From positions 62,001 to 126,000 of the forward strand of contig NZ_FWXR01000005.1 of assembly GCF_900176465.1 (NCBI RefSeq): 64,000 bases of DNA, written 5' to 3'. Positions 1 through 8,470 of this stretch are shown one piece after another. The first letter of the stretch is position 1. Each line of letters begins with the position of its first letter. The position numbers and the translations under genes are program-made. Origin of the DNA: Fulvimarina manganoxydans. Lineage in GTDB: Bacteria > Pseudomonadota > Alphaproteobacteria > Rhizobiales > Rhizobiaceae. Under the pieces are notes generated by a model, which was not told the DNA's origin, searched no databases, and was given only the letters and a program-made list of their open reading frames with translations.

Positions 1-564
1 CGCGTCGACGGCGTGGCGCTCGACTTTATCGAGGCGACCGCGCGCCTGGCCCGGGCGACCGACCTCTTCGCCATCGCTCAGCCGGGCAAGAACGACGTCA
101 TGATGACGCCGGTTCTGGAAGGCGTATTGTTCAATGCGGGCTCGGCGGCGCTGATCGTGCCGAAAGAGGCGGCGGAGCTCGGCGAACTCGAGACCGTGCT
201 GATTGCCTGGCGCGATACGCCCGAATGCGCCCGGGCGATCGCCGCCGCGCTGCCGCTTCTTCAACGGGCGAGCCAGGTGGTTCTCGTCTCGATCGCGGAG
301 AACGGATCGGACGAAGAGCGCCACCGTGAGCCCGCAGCCGATACGGCGAGACATCTGGCCCGCCACGGCGTCAATGTGGAGGTGCGGCACGTGCCGCGCT
401 GGAAGCATCCAGCGGAAGGCATTCTCGATCAGGCGCAGATCGTCGGAGCCGGCCTCATCGTGCTGGGCGCCTATGGCCATTCGCGGCTTCGCGAGATGAT
501 CCTCGGGGGCGTCACCCGCGAACTTCTGGAGACCAGCCGTCTGCCGCTCTTCATGGTGCATTGA
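1..564 (+). CDS. Universal stress protein (UspA family), 5'-truncated by window edge
   Basis: The frame is open from base 1 and ends in TGA at 562-564, so the true start lies outside the window; the GTG at 13 is internal. The visible 187 codons cover the end of one Usp domain and a complete second one, with 'ETVLIAWRDTPECARAI' as its first strand and helix. The C-terminal 'GAYGHSRLREMILGG' loop follows the ATP-binding pattern G-x2-G-x9-G, with Gly where Ser/Thr is usual. This suggests a tandem-domain cytoplasmic Usp of about 270-280 residues. Such proteins act in stress survival through unknown partners. A 15-bp hairpin follows the gene. Confidence 0.85.
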   Translation, partial: RVDGVALDFIEATARLARATDLFAIAQPGKNDVMMTPVLEGVLFNAGSAALIVPKEAAELGELETVLIAWRDTPECARAIAAALPLLQRASQVVLVSIAENGSDEERHREPAADTARHLARHGVNVEVRHVPRWKHPAEGILDQAQIVGAGLIVLGAYGHSRLREMILGGVTRELLETSRLPLFMVH

Positions 565-628
565 TCGAGCGGAAAACGGAGCCTGCTTTCTCATAGCAGC
601 GTCTCGATAGCAGGTTCGGGAGGCTGCG

Positions 629-672
629 GCGGTCCTCTGCCTCATCATCGGCCCTCAGAGGCAGAGGACCGC
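629..672 (+). terminator. Long hairpin downstream of usp, candidate terminator
   Basis: Perfect 15-bp inverted repeat (GCGGTCCTCTGCCTC at 629-643 against 658-672) with a 14-nt loop, 65 bases after the usp stop. There is no T-run after it (TTCGTCC), so it is not a textbook intrinsic terminator. It could equally stabilise the mRNA 3' end. Confidence 0.45.
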
Positions 673-705
673 TTCGTCCAACAGACGAGGCCAAGGAGCA
701 TCAAG

Positions 706-936
706 ATGTCGCTCTATCCCCTGGAATATCGCATAGAACCCGACGGCGCAGCCTGGGCGGTCATGTTCGGTGGAGAATCCCATGGCGGCTTCGACAATCG
801 ACGCAGCGCCATCAAGTCGGCGGTTGCCGACGCCATCCGGGTCGAGAAGCTCGGATACCGCGTCGCGGTGGTCGCGAGCCGGCCGAAGGGCTGCGAAGCC
901 CTTTGCGAACGGATGATCAAGCGGCCGCATTTGTGA
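706..936 (+). CDS. Small hypothetical protein (DUF2188-like)
   Basis: Encodes 76 residues with no signal peptide or membrane segment. A good ribosome-binding site (AAGGAG) lies 7 bases before the ATG, which is the main support for this strand over overlapping minus-strand frames. The fold suggested is a beta-strand ('YRIEPDGAAWAVMF'), a turn, and a helix ('RSAIKSAVADAIRVEKLG'), the layout of DUF2188-type stress-associated small proteins. It lies just after a universal stress gene but behind a strong hairpin, so it is probably transcribed separately. Function unknown. Confidence 0.6.
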   Translation: MSLYPLEYRIEPDGAAWAVMFGGESHGGFDNRRSAIKSAVADAIRVEKLGYRVAVVASRPKGCEALCERMIKRPHL

Positions 937-1049
937 GCCTGTCGCATCCCGTTCGGGCGACTGACCACAAGATCCCGTTCACCTTCGCAAGAGGGCAAGG
1001 CGCTCGGCCTTGGTGACAAGCGGGCATCGGCCGGCTAAATCTCGCAGCC

Positions 1050-1484
1050 ATGCGGCTCTTCCGACACCTCCTTCACGATCGATCGGCGAGCCTTGCCCTC
1101 GCGGTGATCCTGTTGGAGCTGTTCCTCCTGCAAGGCGCCGCTTCTGCCTTGGGCTGTCAGAGAGACACTTTCGGGCCCCTGACGCCAGTCTCCGCCGCCG
1201 CCGACCTCGCACAGGTCCGGTGTCATGGTCGGCCGCCGACGCAAGATGCCTCAGTCCGCAACGAACAGCCGGGCGCCCCGATGGACCCCGACTGCTGCGT
1301 CGAGACTTGCGCTCTCGCATGTGCCGGGGTCGCCTCCTCCGCCTTGATCGAGAGCGGGGCGACGGCTGTCCAGGCGCCCCACACCCGGGCCGGCCCGCTC
1401 GCGGAGTACCCCGCCCCGGTCCCATCGCCTGCTTTTGGCCCCGGCCAGCAAAAGGCACGTCCTCCACCCTCCGTTCGTGTCTGA
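1050..1484 (+). CDS. Exported Cys-rich hypothetical protein upstream of the copper chaperone
   Basis: Encodes 144 residues. A hydrophobic stretch at residues 15-35 (LALAVILLELFLLQGAASALG) looks like a signal peptide or anchor. The body holds a Cys cluster, 'DCCVETCALAC' (about residues 81-91), plus Cys36 and Cys58, which could bind metal or form disulfides. The tail is Pro-rich. It ends 77 bases before the PCu(A)C gene in the same direction, so a role in copper or cytochrome oxidase homeostasis is possible, as for DUF2946-type proteins; that is inference from position. No clear ribosome-binding site precedes the ATG, and competing frames exist on the other strand. Confidence 0.5.
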   Translation: MRLFRHLLHDRSASLALAVILLELFLLQGAASALGCQRDTFGPLTPVSAAADLAQVRCHGRPPTQDASVRNEQPGAPMDPDCCVETCALACAGVASSALIESGATAVQAPHTRAGPLAEYPAPVPSPAFGPGQQKARPPPSVRV

Positions 1485-1561
1485 CATCGCCAAGACCGCG
1501 CCTGCCGCCCTCTTGCGACATGCGCCCGGCCAGACCATCCCCATTGAACGGAGACCTTCCA

Positions 1562-2128
1562 ATGACCACCCTGTTTCGCGGCCTCGGCGCCGCTTTGACC
1601 TTCACCGCCCTTTCGGCCGCCATCGCCCTGACCGGCGCCGCAAGCGCCCACGAATACAAGATGGGCGAGGTCGCGATCGGCCATCCCTGGACACGCGCGA
1701 CCCTGCCGAACGCCAAGGTGGCCGGCGCCTATATGAGCTTCACCAATTCCGGCAAAGAGCCGGCCCGCCTCGTCGGCGGCTCATCGCCCCTCTCTGAGGG
1801 CGTCGAAATCCATGAAATGTCCATGCAGGACGGCGTCATGAAGATGCAGGCGCTTGAAAATGGGCTGGATATTCCCGCCGGCGAGACCGTCACCTTGGAG
1901 CCGGGCGGCTATCACATCATGATGACTGGGCTGAAGAAGAGCATTGCCGAAGGCGATAAGGTGCCGCTGACACTGACATTCGCCAATGGCGAAACGGTCA
2001 ATGTGGAGCTCGCCGCCGAGGCTGTCGGGGCAAAATCGTCGGGAATGGCCGGCAAGGGCGAAACGATGATCGACCACGGCGCAACCGGGCATGACGTCTC
2101 GGGCGAAACCCACGAGCACCAGCACTGA
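1562..2128 (+). CDS. Periplasmic PCu(A)C copper chaperone
   Basis: Encodes 188 residues. The start is the ATG at 1562, directly before a signal peptide ending in 'GAASAHEYK' (cleavage near residue 29); the frame is open upstream but the extension looks noncoding. The PCu(A)C copper site is visible: His84 (EIHEM), Met95 (MKM), then His118-x-Met120 (YHIMM). These periplasmic proteins carry Cu(I) to the CuA/CuB centres of cytochrome c oxidases. The C-terminal tail is His-rich (HGATGHDVSGETHEHQH) and may bind more metal. The preceding Cys-rich gene and the nearby ccm operon fit a respiratory-copper theme. Confidence 0.9.
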   Translation: MTTLFRGLGAALTFTALSAAIALTGAASAHEYKMGEVAIGHPWTRATLPNAKVAGAYMSFTNSGKEPARLVGGSSPLSEGVEIHEMSMQDGVMKMQALENGLDIPAGETVTLEPGGYHIMMTGLKKSIAEGDKVPLTLTFANGETVNVELAAEAVGAKSSGMAGKGETMIDHGATGHDVSGETHEHQH

Positions 2129-2169
2129 ACGGGATGTCGGCGTCCGTCAGATGAAGACCGCAGCGGGCT

Positions 2170-2186
2170 GGTCGCTTCAAGCGACC
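2170..2186. terminator. Short hairpin between convergent genes
   Basis: GGTCGC-TTCAA-GCGACC, a perfect 6-bp stem (8 bp if the loop closes further), lies between the convergent PCu(A)C and clpS genes. There is no T-tract on either strand, so termination here is only suggested by position. Confidence 0.3.
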
Positions 2187-2245
2187 GGTCAGCTGCCCCG
2201 AGGGCCAAGACCATTCTTGCGAGACGAAACCGCGGCGCCTCGAAA

Positions 2246-2551
2246 TCAGTCTTCGGGCTCGGTGGAGAAGAGAAGCGGATAGCCTTCGGCCTTGGCGAGA
2301 TCCGTCGCCTCGCTCGCCTTGGTTTCGGCGACATCCTTGGGGAAGACCGCGACGACGCAGGCGCCCTTCTGATGGGCCGTGACCATGACGACCTGCGCCT
2401 GATCGTCGTTGAGACGGAAGACGGCTCTCAAGACCAGCACGACGAATTCGCGCGGCGTGTAGTCGTCATTGAGGAGGATGACCTTATAGCGCCGGGGGCG
2501 CTCGACCTTCGGCTTGGTCACCGTTCCGGGAACGGTCGTTGTCTGAGGCAT
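2246..2551 (-). CDS. clpS: ATP-dependent Clp protease adaptor ClpS (ClpS2-like)
   Basis: Encodes 101 residues starting at ATG 2551, preceded by GGAGG; the open frame extends further but the extension is not family-like. ClpS binds the N-terminal domain of ClpA and delivers N-end-rule substrates to ClpAP in the cytoplasm. Visible features are a flexible N-tail (1-25), the core motif 'YKVILLNDDYTPREFV', the helix 'DQAQVVMVTAHQKGACVVAVF', and 'DVAETKASEA'. The sequence 'MVTAHQKGACVVAVF...PLLFSTEPE' resembles the alphaproteobacterial ClpS2 paralogue rather than ClpS1 (HxHxxGxGxCG). A clpS1 should therefore exist elsewhere in the genome. clpA is not adjacent. Confidence 0.93.
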   Translation of the reverse strand: MPQTTTVPGTVTKPKVERPRRYKVILLNDDYTPREFVVLVLRAVFRLNDDQAQVVMVTAHQKGACVVAVFPKDVAETKASEATDLAKAEGYPLLFSTEPED

Positions 2552-2742
2552 GGGGGCCTCCGGCGGTTGTCGCGGAATGAGGGGGCGTTTGGCTGGGCCC
2601 TTACGCCTATTGAGCGCGGATCGCAATGCTGCGGTTCCATAAGCTCACGCTCGCTTGATGCAGCGCGGCATGCCCACTAACTTGCCCGCCGACTCACCCA
2701 CCCCGGCGGAGCCCCCGCCTCACGGCAATCAAGCGAGTGACC

Positions 2743-3789
2743 ATGAAACACCGACCGCTCGGCCGGACAGGCCTGTCCGTCAGCGAAATCTGCCTCGGCA
2801 CCATGACCTTCGGCAGCCAGAACAGCGAGGCCGAAGCCCATGCCCAGCTCGACCGTGCAGTCGAGCGCGGGGTCGACTTCATCGATACGGCGGAGATGTA
2901 TCCGACGACGCCGATGAAGGAGGAGACCGTCGGCCGAACCGAAGAGTATATCGGCACCTGGCTCGCCAAGCCCGCCAATCGCGACAAGGTCGTCCTCGCC
3001 ACCAAGATCACCGGCGAAGGCAATATGAAGGTGCGCGACGGCGCCCGGATTTCCCGCGCCACGATGACAGAGGCCATCGAGGCGAGCCTCAAGCGACTAA
3101 AGACCGATACCGTCGATCTCTATCAGCTGCATTGGCCCAATCGCGGCTCGTATCATTTCCGCAAGTCCTGGAGCTATGATCCGAGCGGCATCGATGCCAA
3201 TCAGGCCAATGACGAGATGCTGGAGATTCTTCAGACGGTCGCCGATCTCCAGAAGGCCGGAAAGCTGAAGCATTTCGGCCTGTCGAACGACTCGGCCTGG
3301 GGCACGACGCGTTTTTGCGCCCTTGCCGAGGCAAACGGCCTGCCGCGCCCGGCTTCGATCCAAAACGAATACAGCCTGATGTGCCGCTATTTCGATCTGG
3401 ACTTGGCGGAAACGGCGATCTGCGAGGATGTGGGGCTCCTGGCCTATACGCCGCTGGCGGCGGGACTTCTGACCGGGAAATATTCCGGCGGCGCCATGCC
3501 GGAAGGGTCACGAGCTTCGATCAATCAGGGACTTGGCGGCCGCCTCGACCACCCTTACGCACTTCCCGTCGCCGACGAATATGTGGCAATCGCCAGGAAG
3601 CATGGGCTTGATCCGGCCCAGATGGCGATCGCCTTCTGCCTGACCCGGCCTTTCATGATGTCGGTGATCATCGGCGCCACCACCATGGAGCAGCTCGACC
3701 TTGCCATCGGCGCGGCGGACGTCACGCTTTCGGACGAGGTGATGGCCGATATCCAGGAGGTCTATCGGCGCTATCCGATCCCGATGTGA
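2743..3789 (+). CDS. tas: Aldo/keto reductase, Tas family
   Basis: Encodes 348 residues, the same length as E. coli Tas (346). An NADPH-dependent TIM-barrel oxidoreductase. Visible motifs: N-terminal 'LGRTGLSVSEICLGTMTFG', the catalytic Asp/Tyr region 'FIDTAEMYPTTP', 'DTVDLYQLHWPNR' with the catalytic His, and the C-terminal cofactor region 'SVIIGATTMEQLDLAI'. Start taken at ATG 2743; a GTG two codons earlier is possible. The physiological substrate is unknown; such enzymes reduce aldehydes and ketones and may detoxify carbonyls. Transcribed alone and convergent with ccmH. Confidence 0.92.
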   Translation: MKHRPLGRTGLSVSEICLGTMTFGSQNSEAEAHAQLDRAVERGVDFIDTAEMYPTTPMKEETVGRTEEYIGTWLAKPANRDKVVLATKITGEGNMKVRDGARISRATMTEAIEASLKRLKTDTVDLYQLHWPNRGSYHFRKSWSYDPSGIDANQANDEMLEILQTVADLQKAGKLKHFGLSNDSAWGTTRFCALAEANGLPRPASIQNEYSLMCRYFDLDLAETAICEDVGLLAYTPLAAGLLTGKYSGGAMPEGSRASINQGLGGRLDHPYALPVADEYVAIARKHGLDPAQMAIAFCLTRPFMMSVIIGATTMEQLDLAIGAADVTLSDEVMADIQEVYRRYPIPM

Positions 3790-3826
3790 GGCAGCGCATT
3801 CGCAAGCCTCTCAGGCTTTGCGACAT

Positions 3827-3851
3827 GGGCGGCCGGCAATGTCGGCCGTCC
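3827..3851. terminator. Hairpin between convergent tas and ccmH
   Basis: Nine paired bases (GGGCGGCCG against CGGCCGTCC, one G-T pair) with a 7-nt loop, between the tas stop and the ccmH stop. T-tracts are absent on both sides, so this is a possible bidirectional terminator only. Confidence 0.4.
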
Positions 3852-3866
3852 TTGAAGAGACACGGA

Positions 3867-4364
3867 TCAGCCGTCTTTCAGGACTCGTGCCAGCGCTTCC
3901 TGTTCCTCAGCTGTCAGTTTCTGAGGCTCCTTGTTCGCGCGGCGCCCCCGGGCCGAAAACGCCGCATAGCCGATCCCCGCGAGAAGCACGACGATGGGCG
4001 TAGCCCAGAGCGCGATGGTGCCGATCTCCAGGCGCGGCCTCAACAGCACGAATTCGCCATAGCGCGAGACCAGATAGTCGATGACCTCTTGATCTGAATC
4101 GCCGGCTTCCAGCCGTTGGCGAACGAGCACCCGCAGATCCTTGGCGAGCTCGGCATTGGAATCGTCGATCGACTGGTTCTGGCAGACGAGGCAGCGCAGA
4201 CCGGACGAAAGCTCCCGCGCGCGGGCTTCGAGGGCCGGATCGTCCAGCACCTCGTCCGGCTCGACCGCAAAGGCCTCACTCGCAAAGAGGGTCGGCATGA
4301 CCGGTGCCGCCAACGCAAAGGCGAGTGCGAGGCCGAGAGAGACGAGAGCGTTGCGGATCATCAT
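3867..4364 (-). CDS. ccmH: Cytochrome c-type biogenesis protein CcmH (CycL)
   Basis: Encodes 165 residues. The start ATG at 4364 overlaps the ccmF stop, showing translational coupling. CcmH is a membrane-anchored periplasmic thiol protein that reduces apocytochrome c and handles it for haem ligation with CcmF and CcmI. A signal or anchor is at 5-34, the redox motif is '[11 protein letters not shown]' with Cys58 and Cys61, and a C-terminal transmembrane segment is at about 112-130 ('[23 protein letters not shown]'). This is the short form, with the TPR part carried separately by CcmI, as is normal in rhizobia. Last gene of ccmIEFH. Confidence 0.95.
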   Translation of the reverse strand: MMIRNALVSLGLALAFALAAPVMPTLFASEAFAVEPDEVLDDPALEARARELSSGLRCLVCQNQSIDDSNAELAKDLRVLVRQRLEAGDSDQEVIDYLVSRYGEFVLLRPRLEIGTIALWATPIVVLLAGIGYAAFSARGRRANKEPQKLTAEEQEALARVLKDG

Positions 4365-6355
4365 GCGCCGGCCGCCTTCGCTCCAACCGCCGTCGGAGCA
4401 CGCCGGCGCCCAGGCGCGCCGACGCGCAAGCGCCGGTCGGCCAACGAAACACAGCCGCCGAGAGCCATGAAGATCGCGCCGATCCATATGAAGGTGACGA
4501 GCGGCTTATACCAGATGCGAACGACCGTCGCCCCGCCATTCGCCTCCGAATCCCCCAACGAGATATAGAGCTGCGAGAACCACTCCGTGCGGATGCCGGC
4601 TTCCGTCGTCGGCATCTGACGGGCGGTGTAGAGGCGTCGAGCGCTCTCCATGGTGTCGACGCTCGTCCCATCGCGCAACAGCGTGAAATTGCCGACCTCT
4701 TCCGTATAGTTCGGCCCCTGCCGCTCGCTCATGCAATCGAAGCGGACGGAATAGCCGCCCGACTCACGCGTCTCTCCCGGCGACATGGCCGTGACGACTT
4801 CGGTCTGGAAGGCCGAGACGCAGACAATGCCGAGAACGGTGACGCCGAGGCCGAAATGGGCGAGCGTTGTGCCAAAAGCCGAGCGCGGCAGACCTTTCAG
4901 GCGCTTGAATCCGGTCGCCAGGCCGGCTTTGCGGAAGCCCGCCCGCTGGCCGAGATCGGCAAAACTGCCGACCATCAGCCACACCGCCAGGGCGACGCCG
5001 AAAGCGGCGAGAATCTCAGTGCCTCGCGTCAGTGCCAGAACGATAATCGCACCGCCCAGCGCCGCGCCGATCGCCCAATAGAGCCGCTGCGTCGCCCCGG
5101 CGAGATCGCCGCGCTTCCAAGCGAGCAACGGTCCGAAGGGCACCGCGAAGAGAAGCGGCAGCATCAGGGGACCGAAGGTCAAGTTGAAGAAGGGCGCCCC
5201 GACCGAGATTTTGGCGCCGGTCGCCATTTCCAGAACCAGCGGATAGAGCGTGCCCACGAGAACGGTCGCGGCCGCCGTGGTCAGGAAGAGATTGTTGAGA
5301 ACCAAGGCCCCTTCCCGGCTGACCGGCTGGAACAGCCCGCCCGATTCCAGCGCGGAGGCGCGGAAGGCGAAAAGCGCCAGCGAACCGCCGATGAAGATGC
5401 AGAGAATTGCGAGGATGAAAACGCCGCGCGTCGGATCGGTCGCAAAGGCATGCACGGACGTGAGGACGCCCGAACGCACGAGAAATGTGCCGAGCAGGGA
5501 GAGAGAAAAGGTCAGGATCGCCAGAAGAATGGTCCAGACCTTCAGGGCCGAGCGCTTTTCCATGACAAGAGCCGAATGGAGCAGCGCCGTTCCCGAAAGC
5601 CAGGGCATGAAGGAGGCGTTTTCGACCGGATCCCAGAACCACCAGCCGCCCCAGCCGAGCTCGTAATAGGCCCAATAGGAGCCCATAGCGATACCGAGCG
5701 TCAGGCAGATCCAGGCCGCCAAAGTCCAGGGCCGCACCCAACGCGCCCAGGCCGCATCGATCCGCCCGTCGATAAGCGCGGCGACGGCGAAGGAGAACGC
5801 GATCGAGAAGCCCACATAGCCGAGATAAAGCAGCGGCGGATGGATCGCGAGACCGATATCCTGAAGGATCGGATTGAGATCCTGGCCCTCGAAAGGCACT
5901 GGAAAGATGCGCGTGAAGGGGTTGGAGGTCAGAAGAATGAAGGCGAGGAAAGCCGTCAGCACCCAGGCTTGGACCGCCAGCACATTGGCCTTCAAGCTCG
6001 GCGGCAGATCGCGCCCGAAGGTGGCGACCAGCGCGCCAAAGAAGGCGAGGATCAAGACCCAGAGCAGCATCGAACCTTCGTGATTGCCCCAGACGCCGGA
6101 GATCTTGAAGATCATGGGTTTCAGCGAATGGGAATTCTCGAAGACGTTGAGCACGGAGAAGTCCGAGGTGACATAAGCGGCGGTGAGCGCCGAGAAGGAA
6201 AAGGCGAGAAGCAGAAAGCCCGCGCTCGCCGTCACCGGCCCGATATCCATCAAACGCTTGTCCCCGATCCGTGCGCCGATCAGCGGCGCGACCGATTGGA
6301 CGAGGCTGACGGAGAGGGCGAGGATCAGGGCGTAATGGCCGAGTTCGACGATCAT
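4361..6355 (-). CDS. ccmF: Haem lyase subunit CcmF (CycK)
   Basis: Encodes 664 residues. Start ATG 6355 overlaps the ccmE stop. A polytopic inner-membrane protein that attaches haem, delivered by holo-CcmE, to CXXCH motifs of apocytochromes c in the periplasm. The Trp-rich haem-handling signature is present at about residues 230-245 ('[19 protein letters not shown]'), with the WWD-domain context and many hydrophobic helices on both sides. A large periplasmic loop near the C-terminus ends in a final helix and a basic tail. Length is normal. Third gene of a four-gene overlapping operon. Confidence 0.96.
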   Translation of the reverse strand: MIVELGHYALILALSVSLVQSVAPLIGARIGDKRLMDIGPVTASAGFLLLAFSFSALTAAYVTSDFSVLNVFENSHSLKPMIFKISGVWGNHEGSMLLWVLILAFFGALVATFGRDLPPSLKANVLAVQAWVLTAFLAFILLTSNPFTRIFPVPFEGQDLNPILQDIGLAIHPPLLYLGYVGFSIAFSFAVAALIDGRIDAAWARWVRPWTLAAWICLTLGIAMGSYWAYYELGWGGWWFWDPVENASFMPWLSGTALLHSALVMEKRSALKVWTILLAILTFSLSLLGTFLVRSGVLTSVHAFATDPTRGVFILAILCIFIGGSLALFAFRASALESGGLFQPVSREGALVLNNLFLTTAAATVLVGTLYPLVLEMATGAKISVGAPFFNLTFGPLMLPLLFAVPFGPLLAWKRGDLAGATQRLYWAIGAALGGAIIVLALTRGTEILAAFGVALAVWLMVGSFADLGQRAGFRKAGLATGFKRLKGLPRSAFGTTLAHFGLGVTVLGIVCVSAFQTEVVTAMSPGETRESGGYSVRFDCMSERQGPNYTEEVGNFTLLRDGTSVDTMESARRLYTARQMPTTEAGIRTEWFSQLYISLGDSEANGGATVVRIWYKPLVTFIWIGAIFMALGGCVSLADRRLRVGAPGRRRAPTAVGAKAAGA

Positions 6356-6840
6356 GAGCCCACTCCCGTCATGGCGGCTTCGGGCGTCGCGGCCTTCGGG
6401 GCGGACTTGTCGTGGTCCCAAAGACCACGCGCCTTCAGATCGTCGACAACTTCCTTCGGCATGTAGTTCTCATCATGCTTGGCAAGGACAGTATCGGCAA
6501 GGAAGACATGGTCCGGCCCGAGCGTGCCTTCCGCTACGACGCCCTGCCCTTCCCGGAAAAGGTCCGGAAGGATGCCGGTATAGGTCACCGGCACGCTTTC
6601 GACCGTATCGGTCACGCGGAAGGTGATCGTCTCCCTGCCCCCGCGAATCACGCTGCCATCCTCGACCATACCGCCGAGCCGGATGCGCTGGCCGGGCGAT
6701 GGCGTCTTGGAGACGATGTCGGTCGGCGAATTGAAATAGGCGACCGAGTCCGACAGCGCGGTCAGAACGAGGCCGGCGGCAAGACCGATAACGGCGAGAA
6801 TGCCGCCGATGAAGCTGAGACGTTTGCCCTTGCGCGTCAT
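6352..6840 (-). CDS. ccmE: Haem chaperone CcmE (CycJ)
   Basis: Encodes 162 residues. The N-terminus is a signal anchor (residues 9-29). CcmE binds haem covalently in the periplasm and passes it to CcmF. The haem-binding motif 'HDENY' is present with His122 and Tyr126, followed by the usual flexible tail. The start overlaps the ccmI stop (ATGA), and its own stop overlaps the ccmF start. Confidence 0.96.
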   Translation of the reverse strand: MTRKGKRLSFIGGILAVIGLAAGLVLTALSDSVAYFNSPTDIVSKTPSPGQRIRLGGMVEDGSVIRGGRETITFRVTDTVESVPVTYTGILPDLFREGQGVVAEGTLGPDHVFLADTVLAKHDENYMPKEVVDDLKARGLWDHDKSAPKAATPEAAMTGVGS

Positions 6841-8072
6841 GGGGTCTGTCCTTCCTGCGTCGGCTCGACGCCGAGAGATCTTGCGAGAGCGGCGATCTCG
6901 GACCGGGCGTTCTCATTGTCGCCCATCGCCCCAAGCGCCCTGGCAAGCGCGTCGGAGGCCTTTTTCGGCTCGCCCAAAACGGAATAAGAGCGAATGAGGC
7001 GCATCCAACCTTCCGCATCATCAGGGTTCTGCGCAAGCTTCGAGGCCAGTTGCGACACCATGCCCTCGATCATGGCCCGGCGGTCCCCGGCATTCATGCC
7101 GGAGGCCGCGGCCATCTGTTCTGCGGTCGGCCCCGGCACGCTTGGGGCTTGCGAAGGCCGAGACGTGCTTGTCACGTCGGCTGCGCTGCTCGCCGCAAGA
7201 TCGCTCTCCGGCAGCGGAGACAGACCCGCTTTCTGGCGGGAGTCGGCAAGGCCCGCACGGGCTATGTTCATCCAGGGCGCGTTTTCAGGGCTCGCCTCAA
7301 TCAGGCTCTGCCACGCAGTCGCAGCCTCTTCGTTCCGGCCTTCCTGCGAAAGATCGAGCGCAAGGAAGAAGCGGGACGGGAGATAATCTGGATTGTCCTT
7401 CAGGGAGCGTTCGAAGGCCTGGCGCGCCTCCTCGGTCACTTCGCCGCCCGCTTGTTGAACGAGTGCCTCGCCAAGACCACCCTCGCGCGCCGCATTCGTC
7501 CCCAGCAGGGATATTGCTTTCTGGAAAGCGTCGACGGCGTCGTCCGTGCGGCCCATGCGCAGATAAATGGGCGCGATGACGTTCCAGCCCTGGCCGTCGT
7601 CGGGGTTTTCCGCGAGCCGGGCTTCGGCTGCGGCCAGAAGCTGATCGACCTCGGGATTGATCGAAGGGCCGCCGCCCGGAACCGCGCGTGCGGATAAGGG
7701 GTAGTCCTGAAGGCCAGGCGCACCGAACATCCCATAGGCGGCCACCGACAGAATAGGGACACCGAGCGCCATCACCGCGGCGACGGCGAGAGGCCAGCGC
7801 GCACCGGCCGTGCCCTTTAGCGCGCCGGCACTTGCCGCGGCATCAGCCTTCAGAAGGCGTCGGGCAATCTCGGCGCGGGCCGTCTCGGCCTCCTCGCTCG
7901 ACAAGGTGCCGCGCTCGACATCGGTCTCGAGTTCGGACAGCTGGGCGCGATAGACCTCGACATCATGCTCGGCGCGCGTGCGAGCGGCCGTGCCAGCCGG
8001 AAACAGCACGGGATAGAGGATCACGAGAACAATGCCGGCGGTCATGGCCGCTGCGATCAGCCAAAAAATCAT
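6837..8072 (-). CDS. ccmI: Cytochrome c biogenesis protein CcmI (CycH)
   Basis: Encodes 411 residues; first gene of ccmIEFH. CcmI is an apocytochrome c chaperone that feeds the CcmF/CcmH haem ligation complex. The first transmembrane helix is at 1-22, a cytoplasmic leucine-zipper-like segment ('HDVEVYRAQLSELETDVERG') follows, and a second helix is near 92-112. The rest is a periplasmic TPR-type region ('DDGQGWNVIAPIYLRMGRTDDAVDAFQKA', 'DDAEGWMRLIRSYSVLGEPKKASDALARAL'). An FNR/FixK-type box about 100 bases upstream suggests oxygen control. Confidence 0.94.
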   Translation of the reverse strand: MIFWLIAAAMTAGIVLVILYPVLFPAGTAARTRAEHDVEVYRAQLSELETDVERGTLSSEEAETARAEIARRLLKADAAASAGALKGTAGARWPLAVAAVMALGVPILSVAAYGMFGAPGLQDYPLSARAVPGGGPSINPEVDQLLAAAEARLAENPDDGQGWNVIAPIYLRMGRTDDAVDAFQKAISLLGTNAAREGGLGEALVQQAGGEVTEEARQAFERSLKDNPDYLPSRFFLALDLSQEGRNEEAATAWQSLIEASPENAPWMNIARAGLADSRQKAGLSPLPESDLAASSAADVTSTSRPSQAPSVPGPTAEQMAAASGMNAGDRRAMIEGMVSQLASKLAQNPDDAEGWMRLIRSYSVLGEPKKASDALARALGAMGDNENARSEIAALARSLGVEPTQEGQTP

Positions 8073-8470
8073 CGATGCCGTCTATTCACTCTCGTCACGC
8101 AAAGCCCAAGGCCGCTCGGCCAAGAGGCCTCCCTCCCATCGCTCATTTCACCTTTGTGCCGCCATCCACTTGACCTTGGTCAAGCCGCGACGGGTTTTCG
8201 GAGAAAACAGCGTCTGCTTTCGTCCCGACCGACCATGATGAGACCCAGGCCAGGACGAGCTTCGCCGCTCTTCTAACAGACCTTTTGAATCGTCCCAATC
8301 AAATCCGCCGTGAAACCATCTTGCGCAAGAGCCCGGAAACAGATCGCCGGAACGCTCGAGACGGTGCGAGGCCGCTTCAAGCAAGACAGGATATTCGAGA
8401 CGTTGCCGTGCGAGAAGCATTCGCGGCCGCAGCGGCAAGGCGGTGAAAGCGCTCGCTTCCCCCGCCGCGT
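8073..8470. other. Intergenic region carrying ccm regulatory sites
   Basis: 398 bases without a convincing gene, lying upstream of ccmI and downstream of the lipoprotein gene (both on the minus strand). The half nearest ccmI holds the FNR-type box at 8170-8183 and a second palindrome, GTTTTC-N3-GAAAAC, at 8194-8208. No further structure was seen up to 8470. Confidence 0.7.
8170..8183. promoter_or_regulatory. FNR/FixK-type box upstream of ccmIEFH
   Basis: TTGACCTTGGTCAA is an exact TTGA-N6-TCAA palindrome, differing from the classic TTGAT-N4-ATCAA only in the inner C/G pair. Its centre is about 104 bases upstream of the ccmI ATG. That would place a class II start site near 8135 with a leader of about 60 bases. 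FnrN/FixK proteins of rhizobia use such boxes to activate respiratory genes at low oxygen. Confidence 0.65.

Noticed and set aside
4304-6466. 720-codon plus-strand frame opposite ccmF
   Set aside because: Charged, repetitive translation without motifs; the ccmF reading on the minus strand is unambiguous.
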